Made by a program: the position numbers and the translations under genes. Positions 62,825 through 64,000 of a DNA stretch of 64,000 nucleotides are shown here, piece after piece. The notes under the pieces were generated by a model. That model ran no database searches. It had not been told where the DNA came from and was given only the letters and a program-made list of their open reading frames with translations. Source of the stretch: an uncultured Ignavibacteriota bacterium (GTDB taxonomy: Bacteria > Bacteroidota > Ignavibacteria > UBA10030 > UBA8401). Position 1 is the stretch's first letter, and every line of letters starts with the position of its first letter. The stretch spans positions 1 to 64,000 of the forward strand of contig CAIOTF010000018.1 of assembly GCA_903861125.1 (NCBI GenBank). The letters are read 5' to 3'.

Positions 62825-64000
62825 TGTTTGTCCGTATGACAGTCCGTGCATAAGAGCCCCAGTGGTTTATATTTGGTGATCTTTTTCCCATTCACAGTAT
62901 ATTGTGCATGACACTTCATGCATTGCACTCCGGCGTGCTTTCCCGTTAACGCAAAACGGGCCTGGGTATCGTGATTGAATGTAACTTTTTTCCATGATGC
63001 CGTGCTATGACATTTTGCACACTCCGTTACGCCCGCAAAGGCAAACTGTCCGTCGTGCTCATCGGTATGGCATGAGGAGCATTCCCTGCGAAGATCAGCA
63101 TATTTAATAGGAGAACCGTTCGCCGGTTTTTTGTGGCATTGCTCACACTTCAACTCGGCATGTTTCCCGAGCAGCGGAAATTTTGTTTTTTCATGCGAAA
63201 AGAGAAGTTTGTCCCACGCACTTACCGTATGACACGTTTCACACCCTTTCGTCATTATCTTTGCAAACTGACCTTTGTGAATATCCTGATGGCATGTTAG
63301 GCATTCAAGGTTTCCCTCCCAGTGAAACTTCCGGGTACTTTTTGCTTTCACTGCATTAGCGGTGTGGCATGCTCCGCAGGGAATGGCCGTATGTGCACCC
63401 GCCAGCGGAAACCGTGTCGCCTGGTGCTGCTGATATGCAAAACGGACAATCGTAAATCCTTCTTCGGTATGGCACGACTCGCATTTTCCCTTATCGGTAC
63501 GGTATAGGAACTGCATTGCATGTGCGTCGGAGTGACAGTTTGCGCACGCTTGAAATTTTGTCATGCGATATCCTATCTCTCCGCTTGCATTCACCCCTTT
63601 TGGGTTGGGATTGTGGCACTGCTCGCATTTGAGCTGCGCGTGTTTCCCTTTCAACGGATATTGCGTGGTCGCATGATCGAATTGTCCCTTCGATATTTTG
63701 TGAAAATCATCCGTAGAGTGGCACGCATTGCACTCCTGTTTGAACTTTCCCTTATGCGGATCGACGTGACAATTGCTGCAGGAAGAAAACTCCATCTTCA
63801 CAAAACGAACCGTTTTCCCATCTTCGAGCATCTTGTTATGACATTTCATACACTCTGTTTTCTGATGGCTTCCGGTTAGAGGATAATTTGTCCGGTCGTG
63901 TGAAAATTTAAGAACTGACTTCCACTGATCGATGGTATGGCACGATGAACATTCACGACCGGCAAACTGTCCTTTATGTTTATCCTCATGGCACGAGGAA
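62821..64000 (-). CDS. Multiheme c-type cytochrome, first in the operon (partial, N-terminus beyond window)
   Basis: The frame is open to the window edge, so at least 393 residues are present and the start is missing. Fifteen complete CxxCH motifs are seen (for example CNACH, CEQCH, CESCH, CLTCH, CMKCH, CTDCH), plus a sixteenth cut by the edge at SSCH. Its repeat differs from the 40-haem unit: it carries HKGQF blocks after CxxCH (DIHKGQFA, DEHDGQFA, KHKGQFA) and xKFPLLGKHAELKCEQCH segments. The TGA stop overlaps the ATG of the 40-haem gene, so the two are translated together. It is probably exported to the periplasm. Confidence 0.9.
   Translation of the reverse strand, partial: SSCHEDKHKGQFAGRECSSCHTIDQWKSVLKFSHDRTNYPLTGSHQKTECMKCHNKMLEDGKTVRFVKMEFSSCSNCHVDPHKGKFKQECNACHSTDDFHKISKGQFDHATTQYPLKGKHAQLKCEQCHNPNPKGVNASGEIGYRMTKFQACANCHSDAHAMQFLYRTDKGKCESCHTEEGFTIVRFAYQQHQATRFPLAGAHTAIPCGACHTANAVKAKSTRKFHWEGNLECLTCHQDIHKGQFAKIMTKGCETCHTVSAWDKLLFSHEKTKFPLLGKHAELKCEQCHKKPANGSPIKYADLRRECSSCHTDEHDGQFAFAGVTECAKCHSTASWKKVTFNHDTQARFALTGKHAGVQCMKCHAQYTVNGKKITKYKPLGLLCTDCHTDKQ

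Overview
The window looks like a chromosomal segment of a Gram-negative bacterium from the Bacteroidota/Chlorobiota (FCB) group, most likely Ignavibacteria or a close relative. The pointers are: C-terminal type IX secretion (T9SS) sorting domains with the YPNPFNPST signature, a PorZ-like protein, a PUR-alpha/DUF3276 protein, a VUT-family transporter, lipopolysaccharide and outer-membrane genes, and many CxxCH multiheme cytochromes. No phylogeny could be run, so the assignment is an inference.

Layout. 1-4500 is the 5' three quarters of an rRNA operon read on the minus strand (16S, tRNA-Ile, tRNA-Ala, 23S cut by the window edge). It has two near-consensus sigma70 promoters, repeated boxA elements and a pre-16S processing stem. 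4.6-8.4 kb carries waaA and priA on the plus strand. 8.4-12.4 kb has a Yip1-like membrane protein, an M14 carboxypeptidase and a T9SS cargo protein on the minus strand. 12.6-15.9 kb is the plus-strand tig-clpP-clpX protein-quality-control cluster. 15.9-22.3 kb (minus) has rsmE, an Omp85-like barrel, a CoA-binding protein, gcvP and rnc. 22.4-29.2 kb (minus) is the fatty-acid synthesis cluster DUF177-rpmF-plsX-fabH-fabD-DUF3109-fabG-acpP-fabF. 29.4-35.6 kb (minus) holds a PUR protein, a PorZ-like propeller, ribH, a PHP phosphoesterase, a Crp/Fnr regulator and a PQQ-propeller lipoprotein. 35.6-44.4 kb (minus) holds a metallopeptidase-propeller-barrel fusion, a glucose/mannose phosphate isomerase, ptsI, ptsH, a polyprenyl synthase, fni and a VUT transporter.

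44.4-52 kb (plus) has tRNA-Pro with a decayed copy exactly 100 bp upstream, a dispersed palindromic repeat, a 1595-residue PKD-repeat surface protein and an acyl-CoA ligase. 52-55.8 kb (minus) has a GNAT acetyltransferase, a hybrid histidine kinase, an 85-residue unknown and a GroES-like protein.

55.9-64 kb (minus) is the most striking part: an apparent operon of three successive multiheme cytochromes (at least 15 complete CxxCH motifs before the window edge, then about 40, then 10), an outer-membrane barrel with an SH3-like N-terminal domain, and a membrane-anchored ferredoxin/flavin oxidoreductase, closed by a strong terminator. With 65 or more haem sites visible, a predicted porin and a redox enzyme, this looks like a porin-cytochrome extracellular electron-transfer conduit. 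The 40-haem protein has grown by tandem duplication of a 219-bp (73-residue, three-haem) unit and is a long-form paralogue of the decahaem next to it.
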